From assembly GCA_900078375.1 (NCBI GenBank), contig FLQS01000001.1:54496-91227 (forward strand): a stretch of 36,732 nucleotides of DNA. Reading direction: 5' to 3'. Positions 16,922 to 25,538 of this stretch are shown here, one piece after another. The position numbers were made by a program, and so were the translations under genes. Position 1 is the first letter of the stretch. The number at the start of each line of letters is the position of its first letter. The DNA comes from an uncultured Mycobacterium sp. (GTDB taxonomy: Bacteria; Actinomycetota; Actinomycetes; Mycobacteriales; Mycobacteriaceae). Under the pieces are notes generated by a model, which was given only the letters and a program-made list of their open reading frames with translations, searched no databases and was not told where the DNA came from.

Positions 16922-17626
16922 ATGCACTATGACTGGGAAGCGCTTTCCGACCGCGTGTATCGCTGCCGATTGCCGTTCCTCGACGTTACCGTCGGGCTGG
17001 TGTGCGGCGATGCCAAGATTTTGCTGATCGATTGTGGCACAACGCTTTCCGAAGCCAATCGGATTGCAGCGGATGTCGGTGAACTTACCGGTGGTGTGGT
17101 GACCGATGTGGTGATGACCCATCATCATTTCGACCATATCCTCGGTTCGTCCGGCTTCGGTACGGCCGTCATATATTGCCCTGCCGCCGTGGCCGAGGCG
17201 CTGACCACCCGAATCGATGAGGTTCGCGCCCACGCGCTGCAATACGGGGCCGACCCGGGTCGGGTGGACCGGGCGATCGCCGGGCTACGGGCGCCAGATC
17301 ACGTCGTGACGGTCACCGACCTCGATCTGGGCGGGCGCAGCGTCCACTTCGAACTGCTAGGACCCGGCCATACCGACCATGACCTGGTGGTCGTCGTCCC
17401 AGCGGGCTCGCTGGGCCAGCCCACCGTGGTGTTCTGCGGCGACCTGGTCGAGGAGTCCGCCGACCCGGCGATCGATGCAGGCTCGGACCTTCCAGCCTGG
17501 CCACAGGCGCTGGACCGGATGGTGGCGCTGGGTGGTCCCGACGCGATCTATGTCCCCGGCCATGGCGCGGTGGTGGACGCGCCGTTCGTGCGTGCTCAGC
17601 GCGACTGGCTGGCCGCTCTCGATTGA
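16922..17626 (+). CDS. Metallo-beta-lactamase-fold hydrolase
   Basis: A 234-residue hydrolase of the glyoxalase II-like MBL superfamily, probably with two metal ions. The motifs are THHHFDH (HxHxDH), GPGHTDHD (second His), FCGDLVEES (bridging Asp) and VPGHGAVV (last His). The N-terminus YRCRLPFLDVTVGLVCGDAKILLIDCGTT is typical. In-frame ATGs at 16880 and 16898 exist, but MHYDWEALSDRVYR at 16922 is the likely start because the upstream part is not family-like. It has its own strong promoter, with a putative TetR site covering the spacer, so it may be induced by a small molecule. It is divergent from the glycosyltransferase operon. It might hydrolyse an ester, thioester or lactone; the substrate is unknown. 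Confidence 0.87.
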   Translation: MHYDWEALSDRVYRCRLPFLDVTVGLVCGDAKILLIDCGTTLSEANRIAADVGELTGGVVTDVVMTHHHFDHILGSSGFGTAVIYCPAAVAEALTTRIDEVRAHALQYGADPGRVDRAIAGLRAPDHVVTVTDLDLGGRSVHFELLGPGHTDHDLVVVVPAGSLGQPTVVFCGDLVEESADPAIDAGSDLPAWPQALDRMVALGGPDAIYVPGHGAVVDAPFVRAQRDWLAALD

Positions 17627-17648
17627 TCCCCGAGTCGCTTCGCTCCAA

Positions 17649-17669
17649 CCCGCGGGGGAGCCCCGCGGG
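17649..17669. terminator. Bidirectional terminator hairpin
   Basis: CCCGCGGGG (17649-17657) and CCCCGCGGG (17661-17669) form a perfect 9-bp GC stem with a 3-nt loop, between two convergent genes (stops at 17626 and 17675). There is no U-tract, as in many mycobacterial terminators. Confidence 0.75.
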
Positions 17670-17674
17670 CTGAC

Positions 17675-20605
17675 TCACCAGCCGGTGGACAGCACCCGGT
17701 CGAGCATGTCGACGAAGAAATCGGCCGATTCCCGTGTGATGCACATCGGGGGTTTGACCTTCAGCACGTTCTGCCGGTCGCCGGTCGGCTGGACGATGAC
17801 GCCGAGCTCACGCAGCCGTTCGCAGATCGCCGCCGTCTCCTCGACGGCAGGTTCCAGGGTCGCCCGGTCACGCACCAGCTCGACGCCCATGTACAAGCCG
17901 CTGCCGTGCACGGTGCCGATCAGCTCGTGGCGGGTCGCGAGCTCGTCGATGCGGTTCTTGAGGTGGTCGCCGACGGTCAGCGCGTTCTGTTGCAGCCCCT
18001 CCTTCTCCAGCATGTCGAGCACCGTCAGGCCCACGACGCAGGAGACCGGGCTGCCGCCGGCCGAGGAGAAAAAGTAGCCCTGGGTGCGGTACTTCTCGGC
18101 GACCTCGCGGGTGGTGATGACTGCCCCGAGCGGCTGACCGTTGCCCATCGCTTTCGCGACCGTGACGATATCGGGCACCACGTGCTGCTGTTGGAAGCTC
18201 CAGAATGACCGGCCGGTGCGGCCGTAGCCGACCTGCACCTCGTCGGCGATGGCCAGCCCGCCGGCGGCGCGCACCGCCGCGTAGACCGCCGCGAGATAGC
18301 CGTCGGGCAGTGCCATCCCACCGGCGTTGCCGTAGAACGGTTCGCAGATGAACGCCGCGGGTGGCTTTCCTTGTGCGGCAAGCTGTTCGATGATCGCTAC
18401 GGCCTCGGGGCCATAGCGCACCGCGTCCGGTCCGCGATGCTCGCCGCGGTAGGCGTTGGGCGAGGGCACGGTGTGCACCCACTCCGGCCGGGTGGCCAGT
18501 GCGTTGGGGTTGTCGGCCACCGATGTCGAGATGGCGTCGGTGGCGTAGGTCCAGCCGTGGTAGGCCTCGGCCACCGCGACCACATCCTGGCGCCCGGTCG
18601 TGGCCATCGCCAGCCGCAGCGCCAGATCGACCGCCTCCGAGCCGGAGTTCACCAGGAACACCGTGTCCAGCGGGTCGGGCAGGGTGGCGGCCAGCCGCTC
18701 GGAGAACTCCACCAAGGCTCCGTAGTTGAACCGCGAATTGGTGTTCAGCCGGCGCCACTGACGGGCGACGGCGTCGGCGAGCACCGGATGGCCGTGGCCG
18801 AGAACCGCGACGTTGTTGACCATGTCGAGGTAGCTGCGGGCGTCGTTGGCCAGCATGTGCTCGCGCCAGCCGCGCTCGATGCGGGGCGGGTTGAGGTAGT
18901 AGTGCTCCTGGACGGCGGCAAACGAGTCCGCCCGGCGGCGCCACAGCGCCTCGCTGTCGTCGGCCGTCAGGCTCGACGGGGCCAGGCCGAGCAGCACGCT
19001 CGGGTCGTCGACCAGGCTCAGCCAGCCCGCGGCGTATTCGGCCCGGACGAAGTCGGGGACCGTGAGGTCGGGTTGTCTGCGGCACTGAATCCACACGTGG
19101 CCCTCGACGGTGCCGAGCCCGGTGCCTGCGGCGACACTCTGGCCCGGTCGCACCTGCTCGCTGACGCACAGTGCACCCCGCACTACCAGCGATCCTGCGG
19201 TGCCGGTCAGGGTGACGGAGTCGGCGGTGACGGCATCCACCACACCGCTCCACGGCGCGGTGATCGGCAACGGTGCGGCCGGCCACACGTCCACGCCGGT
19301 GCCGACGGTGGCCGCGGACTGCGGGCTCAGCGGCACCGACCGGGTCAGGCGCGGCTGGCCGAAGGTGCTGACGACCGCCGCGGCGCCCTCGGCGAGCGCC
19401 TCGGCGACAAGGTCGTCCTCGCAGTCGGCGGCCAGCCACCGGCCGTAATCCATCGCATCGGATTCCGCGGACAGGTCCAGGCGCACCACGGAATCGGTGG
19501 CCACCCCAACGATCAGCGGGGTTTCGACGGGTAGCGGATCCGCGGTGTGCGCGCCACGCAACGCCGTCCGGATCTGGGCCGTCATGACGTCACTGGGCAC
19601 CTCGATGGCGCGTTCGAAGATCCGCCATTCCCACTCCAGCGCGCTGGTCGCGTAGGCGTTGTCGGCATCGATCGCGGCCTGATGGACACCGCTGACCACG
19701 AGTACCGCGGCGCGCAGGACGACCAGGGGCCACAGCGCCTCGATCTCGGCGGGGCCCAGCGGGCGCACGGCGTCGAACGCGGCGATGGCGGGCAGGGTGG
19801 CGACGGGTTCACCGCCCTCGTGGCGCAGTAGCGACGAGACCGCGATCGCCAGTTCTCCCACGGTCCAGGATCGGGTCAGGTCACCCAGGTCGATGACGCC
19901 GTCAGGCATCCGGTCGGTGTCCGGCGCACCGCACACGACGTTGTCGTCGGTGATATCGCCGTGGATCACCTGGACCGGCAGGTCCTCGCTGAGGTCGGCA
20001 ACCACCCGCCAGGCCGCGGCGGCCGCGGCCTCGACCGCCTCCCGGCGTGTGGCGTCACTGACGTGAGCGGCGAGCACCTCGACGGTGCGCTGGGCGTGGC
20101 GCAAATCCCACTGCAGGACGCGGTCGACGCCGGCGTGCTCGAAGCCGGCCAGGGCGCGGACGGTGCGGCCGGCCAGCGCACCCAGCGCCGCTGCCCGGGC
20201 GGGAGTCACGTACCGGTCGCCGCTCATGGTGCCGCCGGCCAGGTGGGCGATGATCCGTGCGTAGAGCACGGTGCCGTCCTCGGTGCGCAGCTCGGCGATC
20301 GGCGCGACACCGGAAAGCTCGACATTGGTCGCCGTGCGGACGTCCGGCTCGGTCTGCCGGATGTAGGCCGCGGCGGCGTCCTGGGCCTCCAGCTCGATGC
20401 GGGAGAAGGCCGGGTTGGCGACCTTGAGCACCCCGGTCGGGTCGCCATCAGAGTCGATCAGAAGGAAATTGGCGTCCTGCTGGCTGCCCAGCGGGGCTAT
20501 CTGGGCGTCGACCCCGAACTGGGTCTTGGCGATGTCGCGGGCCTGCGCCGGGGTAACCGCCGGGACCGGAAGCTCCTCGGCTCGGAAGAAGTCGAACAGT
20601 GTCAT
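17675..20605 (-). CDS. Fusion of APH-type kinase, M23-like linker domain and class III aminotransferase/phospholyase
   Basis: A 976-residue cytoplasmic fusion. Residues 1 to about 330 are an APH-type kinase (catalytic loop HGDITDDN, Asp217 and Asn222; metal Asp239). Residues about 350-510 resemble a degenerate M23/biotinyl-like beta domain (APWSGVVDAVTADSVTLTG, VRPGQSVAAGTGLGTVEGHVWIQ) without a visible HxH zinc site. Residues about 540-976 are a PLP class III aminotransferase with IADEVQVGYGRTG (Asp788) and VAKAMGNG (Lys818, Schiff base). The order mirrors hydroxylysine kinase plus its AGXT2L-type phospholyase. The protein may therefore phosphorylate an amino alcohol and then eliminate phosphate and ammonia; plain transamination is the alternative. 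The ATG is at 20605, with minus-strand TAGAGT about 9 nt upstream. It is divergent from pncA. Confidence 0.85.
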   Translation of the reverse strand: MTLFDFFRAEELPVPAVTPAQARDIAKTQFGVDAQIAPLGSQQDANFLLIDSDGDPTGVLKVANPAFSRIELEAQDAAAAYIRQTEPDVRTATNVELSGVAPIAELRTEDGTVLYARIIAHLAGGTMSGDRYVTPARAAALGALAGRTVRALAGFEHAGVDRVLQWDLRHAQRTVEVLAAHVSDATRREAVEAAAAAAWRVVADLSEDLPVQVIHGDITDDNVVCGAPDTDRMPDGVIDLGDLTRSWTVGELAIAVSSLLRHEGGEPVATLPAIAAFDAVRPLGPAEIEALWPLVVLRAAVLVVSGVHQAAIDADNAYATSALEWEWRIFERAIEVPSDVMTAQIRTALRGAHTADPLPVETPLIVGVATDSVVRLDLSAESDAMDYGRWLAADCEDDLVAEALAEGAAAVVSTFGQPRLTRSVPLSPQSAATVGTGVDVWPAAPLPITAPWSGVVDAVTADSVTLTGTAGSLVVRGALCVSEQVRPGQSVAAGTGLGTVEGHVWIQCRRQPDLTVPDFVRAEYAAGWLSLVDDPSVLLGLAPSSLTADDSEALWRRRADSFAAVQEHYYLNPPRIERGWREHMLANDARSYLDMVNNVAVLGHGHPVLADAVARQWRRLNTNSRFNYGALVEFSERLAATLPDPLDTVFLVNSGSEAVDLALRLAMATTGRQDVVAVAEAYHGWTYATDAISTSVADNPNALATRPEWVHTVPSPNAYRGEHRGPDAVRYGPEAVAIIEQLAAQGKPPAAFICEPFYGNAGGMALPDGYLAAVYAAVRAAGGLAIADEVQVGYGRTGRSFWSFQQQHVVPDIVTVAKAMGNGQPLGAVITTREVAEKYRTQGYFFSSAGGSPVSCVVGLTVLDMLEKEGLQQNALTVGDHLKNRIDELATRHELIGTVHGSGLYMGVELVRDRATLEPAVEETAAICERLRELGVIVQPTGDRQNVLKVKPPMCITRESADFFVDMLDRVLSTGW

Positions 20606-20660
20606 GGCGAACCCACTCTACTGCCGGCCCGACCCGGTAGTACGGCATCGGATCTGCCGA

Positions 20661-20672
20661 TACGGTGGGCAG
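20661..20672 (+). promoter_or_regulatory. -10 box and leaderless start of pncA
   Basis: TACGGT at 20661-20666 fits TANNNT and is followed by 6 nt and the ATG at 20673. Confidence 0.55.
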
Positions 20673-21230
20673 ATGCGGGCGCTGATCATCGTCGACGTGC
20701 AGAACGACTTCTGCGAAGGCGGATCGCTGGCCGTGGCCGGGGCCGGCGCGGTGGTGCGCGCGATCAACGCGCTGCTGGCGGGGGACCATGGCTACGACCA
20801 TGTGGTGGCGACCAAGGACTATCACGTGAACCCCGGGGCCCATTTCGCTGACCAGCCCGACTACGTCGATTCCTGGCCGCGGCACTGTGTGGCCGGAACC
20901 GCCGGAGCCGACTTCCACTCGGAACTCAACACCGCACCGTTCGAGGCGGTGTTCCACAAGGGCGCGTACACCGCGGCCTACAGCGGCTTCGAGGGTTCCA
21001 TCGACCACACCTCGCTGACGGACTGGTTGCGTGCCCGTGGTGTCGACGAAGTCGACATCGCCGGCATCGCCACCGACTATTGCGTGCGCCAGACCGCGGC
21101 CGACGCCACCCGGGCCGGTTTCAAAACCCGTGTCCTGGTGGATCTTACGGCCGGGGTCGCTCCTGGATCGACCACCGAGGCGCTGGACGAGATGCGCGGT
21201 CGTGGCGTCGAATTGGTTCACAGCGCGTGA
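20673..21230 (+). CDS. pncA: Nicotinamidase/pyrazinamidase PncA
   Basis: A 185-residue cytoplasmic amidase that turns nicotinamide into nicotinate for NAD recycling and also hydrolyses the drug pyrazinamide to pyrazinoic acid. The opening MRALIIVDVQNDFCEGGSLAV matches mycobacterial PncA. The catalytic triad is Asp8, Lys96 and Cys137 (Cys138 in M. tuberculosis; one residue is missing near position 110). The metal ligands Asp49, His51, His57 and His71 are all present. His57 is the residue replaced by Asp in M. bovis; here it is His. The residue before the catalytic Cys is Tyr136 rather than the tuberculosis His137. The stop overlaps the next start by one base (TGATG), so the two genes form an operon. 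Confidence 0.96.
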   Translation: MRALIIVDVQNDFCEGGSLAVAGAGAVVRAINALLAGDHGYDHVVATKDYHVNPGAHFADQPDYVDSWPRHCVAGTAGADFHSELNTAPFEAVFHKGAYTAAYSGFEGSIDHTSLTDWLRARGVDEVDIAGIATDYCVRQTAADATRAGFKTRVLVDLTAGVAPGSTTEALDEMRGRGVELVHSA

Positions 21231-22021
21231 TGCCAGAACTGCGCTCGGCGCTGCTCGACGCCGTCGACCGTTCCCCGCTGATGGCGGCCGAACACGACCG
21301 TGCCGGCTGGGTGGGCTTGTTCACCGCCGACGGCCGGGTGGAGGATCCAGTGGGCTCCCGGCCGCATGTCGGGCCGCAGCAGATCGGGCGGTTCTACGAC
21401 ACCTTCATCGCACCGCGCCAGATCGTCTTCCGTCATGAGGCCGATATCGTCTCGGAGACAACGGTTATCCGCGACGTCGTACTCGAAGTCGGGATGGGGC
21501 CGGTGGTGACGATGCGCATCCCGGCGGTACTGCGCTACGACCTACGCGACGTGGCGACGCAGTGGCGGATCGAGCGGTTGCGCGCGTATTGGGAACTGCC
21601 GGCGATGGTTGTGCAATTCACCGGCAACGGGTTGGCCGCGGCTCCGCAGGCACTGGAACTGAGCCGCGCTCTGGTTCGCAATCAGGGGCTGCGAGGATCG
21701 CTCGGATTCGCCGCGGGCTTCCGCGGTGCCCGGTTCCGCGGCAAGCGGACGGTGCGGGCCTTTCTGACCGCGGTCGCCGCCGGCGACCAACTGCGGGCCT
21801 GGCGGTCGCTGGGCTCCGGTGCGCTGATCACGCGCGGCGAGCGAAACCCAGTGAAATTCAGTGCGTTCAGTGACGAGCTAACGGGAACGTCGTGGACCAG
21901 GCTGATCGCCGCCGGCTCGTCGGTGACCGTCTCGTTGCGCGGCCCGCGGCCGGGGGTGCTGATCGCCGAGCTCGGTTCTGGCGGCGGCGTAATCAACCGG
22001 CTGCAGTACTTCGCCGAATGA
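21230..22021 (+). CDS. Conserved hypothetical protein, Rv2042c-like, with SnoaL/NTF2-like N-terminal half
   Basis: A 263-residue protein of unknown function. Residues about 1-125 (SALLDAVDRSPLMAAEHDRAGWVGLFTADGRVEDPVGSRPHVGPQQIGRFYDTFI ... RIERLRAYWELPAMV) look like a cone-shaped SnoaL/NTF2 fold that binds small hydrophobic ligands. The second half (FLTAVAAGDQLRAWRSLGSGALITRGE ... GGGVINRLQYFAE) resembles another, shorter copy. No signal peptide or membrane segment is seen. The ATG at 21230 shares its A with the pncA stop; GTG at 21227 is an alternative. In M. tuberculosis Rv2042c lies directly after pncA (Rv2043c), which supports the assignment. The stop is immediately followed, tail to tail, by the DUF488 gene stop. 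Confidence 0.78.
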   Translation: MPELRSALLDAVDRSPLMAAEHDRAGWVGLFTADGRVEDPVGSRPHVGPQQIGRFYDTFIAPRQIVFRHEADIVSETTVIRDVVLEVGMGPVVTMRIPAVLRYDLRDVATQWRIERLRAYWELPAMVVQFTGNGLAAAPQALELSRALVRNQGLRGSLGFAAGFRGARFRGKRTVRAFLTAVAAGDQLRAWRSLGSGALITRGERNPVKFSAFSDELTGTSWTRLIAAGSSVTVSLRGPRPGVLIAELGSGGGVINRLQYFAE

Positions 22022-22387
22022 CTAGCGCAGCATCTCAGACAGGACCGCGGCCTCGCTGCGGTCGACATCCTTGGTTGCGGTGAGCAACGTCAACGTGCCG
22101 TGGCCGGCAAGCTGGCGCAGCTCTTCCAATACTTCCGCACGCCGGGGGTCGGTCAACTCATCGCGATAGCGGCGAGTGAACTCCTCGAACAGCGTTGGGT
22201 CGTGGTGGTACCAGGTGCGTAGTTCTGTCGACGGAGCGATGTCTTTGCACCATCGGTCCAGCTGTGCGCGGTCTTTGCTGATGCCACGCGGCCACAGCCG
22301 GTCCACGAGCACCCGGGTGCCGTCGGTCGGTGTGGGCTCGTCGTAGATCCGCCGCAGCCGCACCTCATTTCCCGTTCGGTTTACCAT
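22022..22387 (-). CDS. DUF488 (YeaO-like) family protein
   Basis: A 121-residue small protein of the DUF488 family. The signature runs VRLRRIYDEPTPTDGTRVLVDRLWPRGISKDRAQLDRWCKDIAPSTELRTWY, then FEEFTRRYRDEL, and ends GTLTLLTATKDVDRSEAAVLSEML. The function is unknown; members are small cytoplasmic proteins sometimes linked to nucleic acids or stress. It starts at ATG 22387, 15 bp after the DUF1206 stop, so it is probably the last gene of the long minus-strand operon. An in-frame GTG at 22363 is possible. No promoter was recognised directly upstream. Confidence 0.85.
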   Translation of the reverse strand: MVNRTGNEVRLRRIYDEPTPTDGTRVLVDRLWPRGISKDRAQLDRWCKDIAPSTELRTWYHHDPTLFEEFTRRYRDELTDPRRAEVLEELRQLAGHGTLTLLTATKDVDRSEAAVLSEMLR

Positions 22388-22402
22388 GACGACAAGGGTG
22401 CG

Positions 22403-23224
22403 CTACATCCGCGCGAATCGGGCGAGGACGAAGCAAAAGGCGCCATATGCGGCGAAGCCGATGGCCGCCGTGACGAGCAGCGCCTTGCCGAAGGGTGCCT
22501 GGCCCAAGCTCTTGACCGCCACGTCCAGCCCCGCGCCTTTGGCGGGATCGGCGGTCAGCGTGGCGACAACCAGCAGAATCCCCGCGCCGCCCAACACGAC
22601 TCCCTTTGCGGTGTAGCCGGCGATGCCCAGTGGGGTGATCAGCGGACCACCCCCGGCGACCGTGAGGTCCTCTTCGAACTTCGTCGACAGCCCTTTGTAG
22701 ACGTGGTAGCCGCCGACGCCGACGATCGCCGCGGCAGCGATCAGCAAAACGGACTTTCCCCAGCCGGTTTGGAGCAATCGCGCCGTCAGACCGGCGTTCT
22801 GCGCGCTGTTTGATTGTCCACCGCCATTGGCGAATCGCACCGCGGCCAGGGCGATGCCGGCGTAGACGACGGCGAGTGCGGCCGACTTGATGCGGTCGAA
22901 GACGTCGTAGGCGCCGCCGTGTTCTTGCCCCGCCTCGCTGGGGTGTGAGCCGAGGACCGCTTCGGCGACTCGCCATAGGGCCAGTGCGACCAGACCGGCC
23001 GCGGTGAGCCAGAGCGCGACCGCGCCGGCGGGCTGGTCCCGCAACGTCGCCAGCGCACCGGACTGGTCAGCGTTACCGGCCGAACCGAATGCCAGCCCCA
23101 CGATGATGTAGGCGATCAACAGATGCAGGACGCCGCTGACGCTGTATCCGGCTCGCGCTGCGAGTTCGAATCCTCTGCTGTGTGTGGCCGCCTGCACGGC
23201 ACCATGTACCGCATTGTCAGCCAT
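22403..23224 (-). CDS. DUF1206 membrane protein
   Basis: A 273-residue integral membrane protein with three internally repeated two-helix DUF1206 units. Each opens with R-x-G(Y/W)-x3-G and contains a glycine-rich helix: ELAARAGYSVSGVLHLLIAYIIVGLAFG, DRIKSAALAVVYAGIALAAVRF and GIAGYTAKGVVLGGAGILLVVAT. Each second helix ends near a basic residue (WRVAEAVLGS, VYKGLSTKF, FCFVLARFARM). The family is common in actinobacteria and has no assigned function. The frame is open to 23485, but ATG at 23224 (MADNAVHGAVQAATHSRGFEL) gives the family-like start. It lies 68 bp after the DsrE stop and 15 bp before DUF488, so co-transcription is likely. Confidence 0.85.
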   Translation of the reverse strand: MADNAVHGAVQAATHSRGFELAARAGYSVSGVLHLLIAYIIVGLAFGSAGNADQSGALATLRDQPAGAVALWLTAAGLVALALWRVAEAVLGSHPSEAGQEHGGAYDVFDRIKSAALAVVYAGIALAAVRFANGGGQSNSAQNAGLTARLLQTGWGKSVLLIAAAAIVGVGGYHVYKGLSTKFEEDLTVAGGGPLITPLGIAGYTAKGVVLGGAGILLVVATLTADPAKGAGLDVAVKSLGQAPFGKALLVTAAIGFAAYGAFCFVLARFARM

Positions 23225-23292
23225 GACGACTGGGCTACCCCGAAAGCCCCGCTGGCAAACGCCGGCGGGGCCCCAGAGTCGCGATTGGCGCA

Positions 23293-23661
23293 TCAGTAGC
23301 TGAATGTCGTTGCCCCGTCGCCGATCCACTCCCACAGCTGAACCGTTCCGCCGGCCTCTGCGCCGGCGATGAAGTTGGCAGTGTCCAGATTCTTGGCCCG
23401 CACGCACAGTGGGCAGACCAGGTAGCGTCCGCCCGCCCGCTCGTAGCGCTCGATGAGTTCGGCCAGCGGGGGACAACCCTCGCATGCGGTGGCGACACCG
23501 ACACCTGGCACGGCCAGGCGCGCGGCCTCCTTGGCGAGAAACATCATCGTCGGGCGACCCGTCTCGGCGGCGCCGAGCGCCACCAGGAACGCGACCGTGA
23601 CTTTTTCCGGGTCCTCCAGGCCGGTGCTGAGGCTGATCGCTGCTTTGTTGTTGGTGCTCAT
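23293..23661 (-). CDS. DsrE-family protein
   Basis: A 122-residue cytoplasmic protein of the DsrE/DsrF/TusD fold, a family that often carries sulfur as a persulfide on a Cys. LEDPEKVTVAFLVALGAAETGRPTMMFLAKEAARLAVPGV is the core. Two Cys pairs follow, CEGCPPL (about residues 60-66) and CPLC (about 83-86); at least one could hold sulfur or a metal. It has an excellent Shine-Dalgarno, AGGAGGA, before the ATG at 23661, and starts 24 bp after the PGRS stop. Next to a methanethiol methyltransferase in the same operon it hints at sulfur handling, though many mycobacterial DsrE proteins have unknown roles. Confidence 0.86.
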   Translation of the reverse strand: MSTNNKAAISLSTGLEDPEKVTVAFLVALGAAETGRPTMMFLAKEAARLAVPGVGVATACEGCPPLAELIERYERAGGRYLVCPLCVRAKNLDTANFIAGAEAGGTVQLWEWIGDGATTFSY

Positions 23662-23685
23662 GGCTTTTCCTCCTGTGTTGTTGTT

Positions 23686-25245
23686 TTAACCGTTGTTTCC
23701 ATTGCTGCCGTTGCTGGTCGTTCCTCCTCCACCGGTTCCGCCGGTGCCACCCTGACCTCCTGTCCCGCCGGCGCCGCCGTCTCCGCCGTTCCCGCCGTAG
23801 CTCTTGCCGGTCGTCGATGCGCCAGTGCCGCCCTTGCCGCCTGCGCCTCCCGTGGCGCCGAAACCGCCGTCGCCACCGACGCCGCCGTCGCCACCGACGC
23901 CGTTGCCCGACTTGGAGAGTCCGCCGTTGCCCAGTCCGCCGGCGCCACCGGGCCCGCCTGGGCCACCGCGTCCGCCGTCGCCGCCTGAACCACCGTTGGC
24001 CTGGCCAGAATTGCTCTCTCCGGAACCGCCGTTTCCGCCGAAGCCGCCGCGACTGACGAGACCACCTCGCCCACCATGGCCGCCATAGCCGCCTGCGCCG
24101 GTCCCAGCGTTAGCCACACCGTGGCCGCCGTTTCCGCCGGAGCCGCCCGCGCCGAGAACCGTGGCGTTGCCACCGTTTCCGCCGTTTCCGCCAACCGCGC
24201 TTGCCTGGCTGATGGCCTGGCCGCCGGTCCCGCCGGCGCCTGCTCTCCCGAATCCTTGGCCGTCGCCTCCGTCGCCGCCATCTCCGGCGCGGGCACCGCC
24301 ATCGCCGCCTGCGTCACCGCCGACGCCACCCTTGCCCGCTTGCCCCGTCCATGACGAGTCAGCTCCGGTACCGCCCTTGCCGCCGTACCCCGTGCCGGTG
24401 CTGGCAATGCCAGAACCACCCTTACCGCCGTCACCGGTCTTGCCGAACAGGCCGGTACCGCCCCCGGCGCCACCCCAGCCGCCGTACGCGGCACCGCTCT
24501 CGGTGAAGCCGGCACCCCCGGTGCCGCCGGCCCCGCCGGCACCGCCGAGGAGGCCGCCATCACCGCCTGTTCCGCCCGTCCCGCCGACGGAGAAGCTGTT
24601 TCCCGTCTTATAGCTAGCGCCGCCAGCCCCGCCCGCTCCGCCATTGCCGAACAGCCCGGCGTTGCCGCCGTTGCCGCCGGCCTGTCCCGGCTGGCCGTCG
24701 CCACCCTGGCCACCATTGCCGAACAGCAAGCCGCCGCGGCCGCCGTCCTGGCCGATACCGCCCGCAGCGCCGTTGCCGATCAACAGGCCGGCGTTTTCGC
24801 CGGGCTCGTCGCCATTGCTGATGAAGAAACCGACGAGGGATTGCCCGATGTCCGCGGCGGGTGTGGTGAAGGCGGCCGGCGCGTGCTTGGTCCGCCGATG
24901 AGTCGGCGATGCCATTGGTGCTGCGCTGCGCCGGGTGTGTGTGACGTAGGACTGTCTCGGAATCGTCTGGGCAACAAACATTTCCCGTGGCGTGAGAGCA
25001 CTGCCGCGCGTGGTTGGTGCGACGATCCAGTCCGCGACGATGATCGGCGGTGCGTCCGGAGCTGTGTACAAGGCGTTCGGTGTGACGTGTGCGCTCGCCG
25101 TGATCGGAATTGCGATGTGCGACTTGTCCGTTGTCGGGAGCTCGCTCTTGTCGATGGCACTGGCGCCGATCGCGGCGAGAGAGCCGGCGGTCAGAGCGGT
25201 GATCAGCACCTGCCGGGCTGGCTTGGCGTGGCTTTTCGTTGTCAT
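23686..25245 (-). CDS. Secreted glycine-rich PGRS protein lacking a PE domain
   Basis: A 519-residue protein. Residues 1-30 form a Sec signal peptide (basic start, then [18 protein letters not shown] with an AxA cleavage site near 28-30), where PE_PGRS proteins carry a PE domain. Residues 31 to about 130 are polar and disordered. [28 protein letters not shown] (about 136-163) is the usual linker into a PGRS domain. Residues 153-519 are GGxGGxGG repeats that should pack as polyglycine-II helices; several GGxGxD units could bind calcium. Short Ser/Thr-Gly spacers ([34 protein letters not shown]) recur every 25-45 residues. The start overlaps the DUF4242 stop (ATGA). It is likely exported to the cell surface; function unknown. 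Confidence 0.85.
   Translation of the reverse strand: MTTKSHAKPARQVLITALTAGSLAAIGASAIDKSELPTTDKSHIAIPITASAHVTPNALYTAPDAPPIIVADWIVAPTTRGSALTPREMFVAQTIPRQSYVTHTRRSAAPMASPTHRRTKHAPAAFTTPAADIGQSLVGFFISNGDEPGENAGLLIGNGAAGGIGQDGGRGGLLFGNGGQGGDGQPGQAGGNGGNAGLFGNGGAGGAGGASYKTGNSFSVGGTGGTGGDGGLLGGAGGAGGTGGAGFTESGAAYGGWGGAGGGTGLFGKTGDGGKGGSGIASTGTGYGGKGGTGADSSWTGQAGKGGVGGDAGGDGGARAGDGGDGGDGQGFGRAGAGGTGGQAISQASAVGGNGGNGGNATVLGAGGSGGNGGHGVANAGTGAGGYGGHGGRGGLVSRGGFGGNGGSGESNSGQANGGSGGDGGRGGPGGPGGAGGLGNGGLSKSGNGVGGDGGVGGDGGFGATGGAGGKGGTGASTTGKSYGGNGGDGGAGGTGGQGGTGGTGGGGTTSNGSNGNNG
23689..24789 (-). repeat. PGRS-type GGCGGN codon repeat region
   Basis: About 1.1 kb of near-continuous Gly codons in GGxGGx steps. 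Its complement gives long Pro- or Ala-rich open frames that are not genes. Confidence 0.85.
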
Positions 25246-25538
25246 GATGGTGTTTCCCTTTTCGTCAAACAGGATGTGTAGGGGCCTATTTCGTTGACGA
25301 TCACCGACACGGTGTTCGCCGGAATCCCGCTACGACGGGCATGCTCGCGGACCGCATCTTCGTCGTCGGCTTCGTGAACGCAGTAGATCTTGTCGCCGGT
25401 GACGTAACTGTTGATCCACCGGTAGGGCACATCGAGAGAGGCCATTGCGTTGTTCGATTGCCTCGACAGCTCGGCGAGATCGGCCTGGGTGAGGTCGCTC
25501 GCCCCAGGGACGTCGCGTTCGATAATGAATCGCTTCAT
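25242..25538 (-). CDS. DUF4242 family protein (SCO4226-like)
   Basis: A 98-residue small protein of the DUF4242 family, a ferredoxin-like dimeric alpha/beta barrel; the Streptomyces member SCO4226 is reported to bind nickel. The sequence [80 protein letters not shown] is close to full family length, with a short extra tail ending CLTKRETPS. It overlaps mddA upstream and the PGRS gene downstream, each by ATGA, so all three are translated as a unit. The frame opens at 25571, but ATG 25538 with AGGAGA upstream is chosen. Whether it binds metal here is unknown. Confidence 0.85.
   Translation of the reverse strand: MKRFIIERDVPGASDLTQADLAELSRQSNNAMASLDVPYRWINSYVTGDKIYCVHEADDEDAVREHARRSGIPANTVSVIVNEIGPYTSCLTKRETPS

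Noticed and set aside
17868..19439. 523-codon minus-strand open frame
   Set aside because: It is a same-strand shadow of the 976-residue fusion gene and extremely Arg/Gly-rich.
23658..24716. Long Ala-rich open frame overlapping the PGRS gene, plus Pro-rich frames on the plus strand
   Set aside because: These are by-products of the GGCGGN repeat read in other frames; only the glycine frame has a signal peptide, ribosome site and PGRS linker.
23689..24789. CRISPR array or satellite DNA
   Set aside because: The repeats are coding triplet steps of a glycine protein, without fixed-length repeats and unique spacers.
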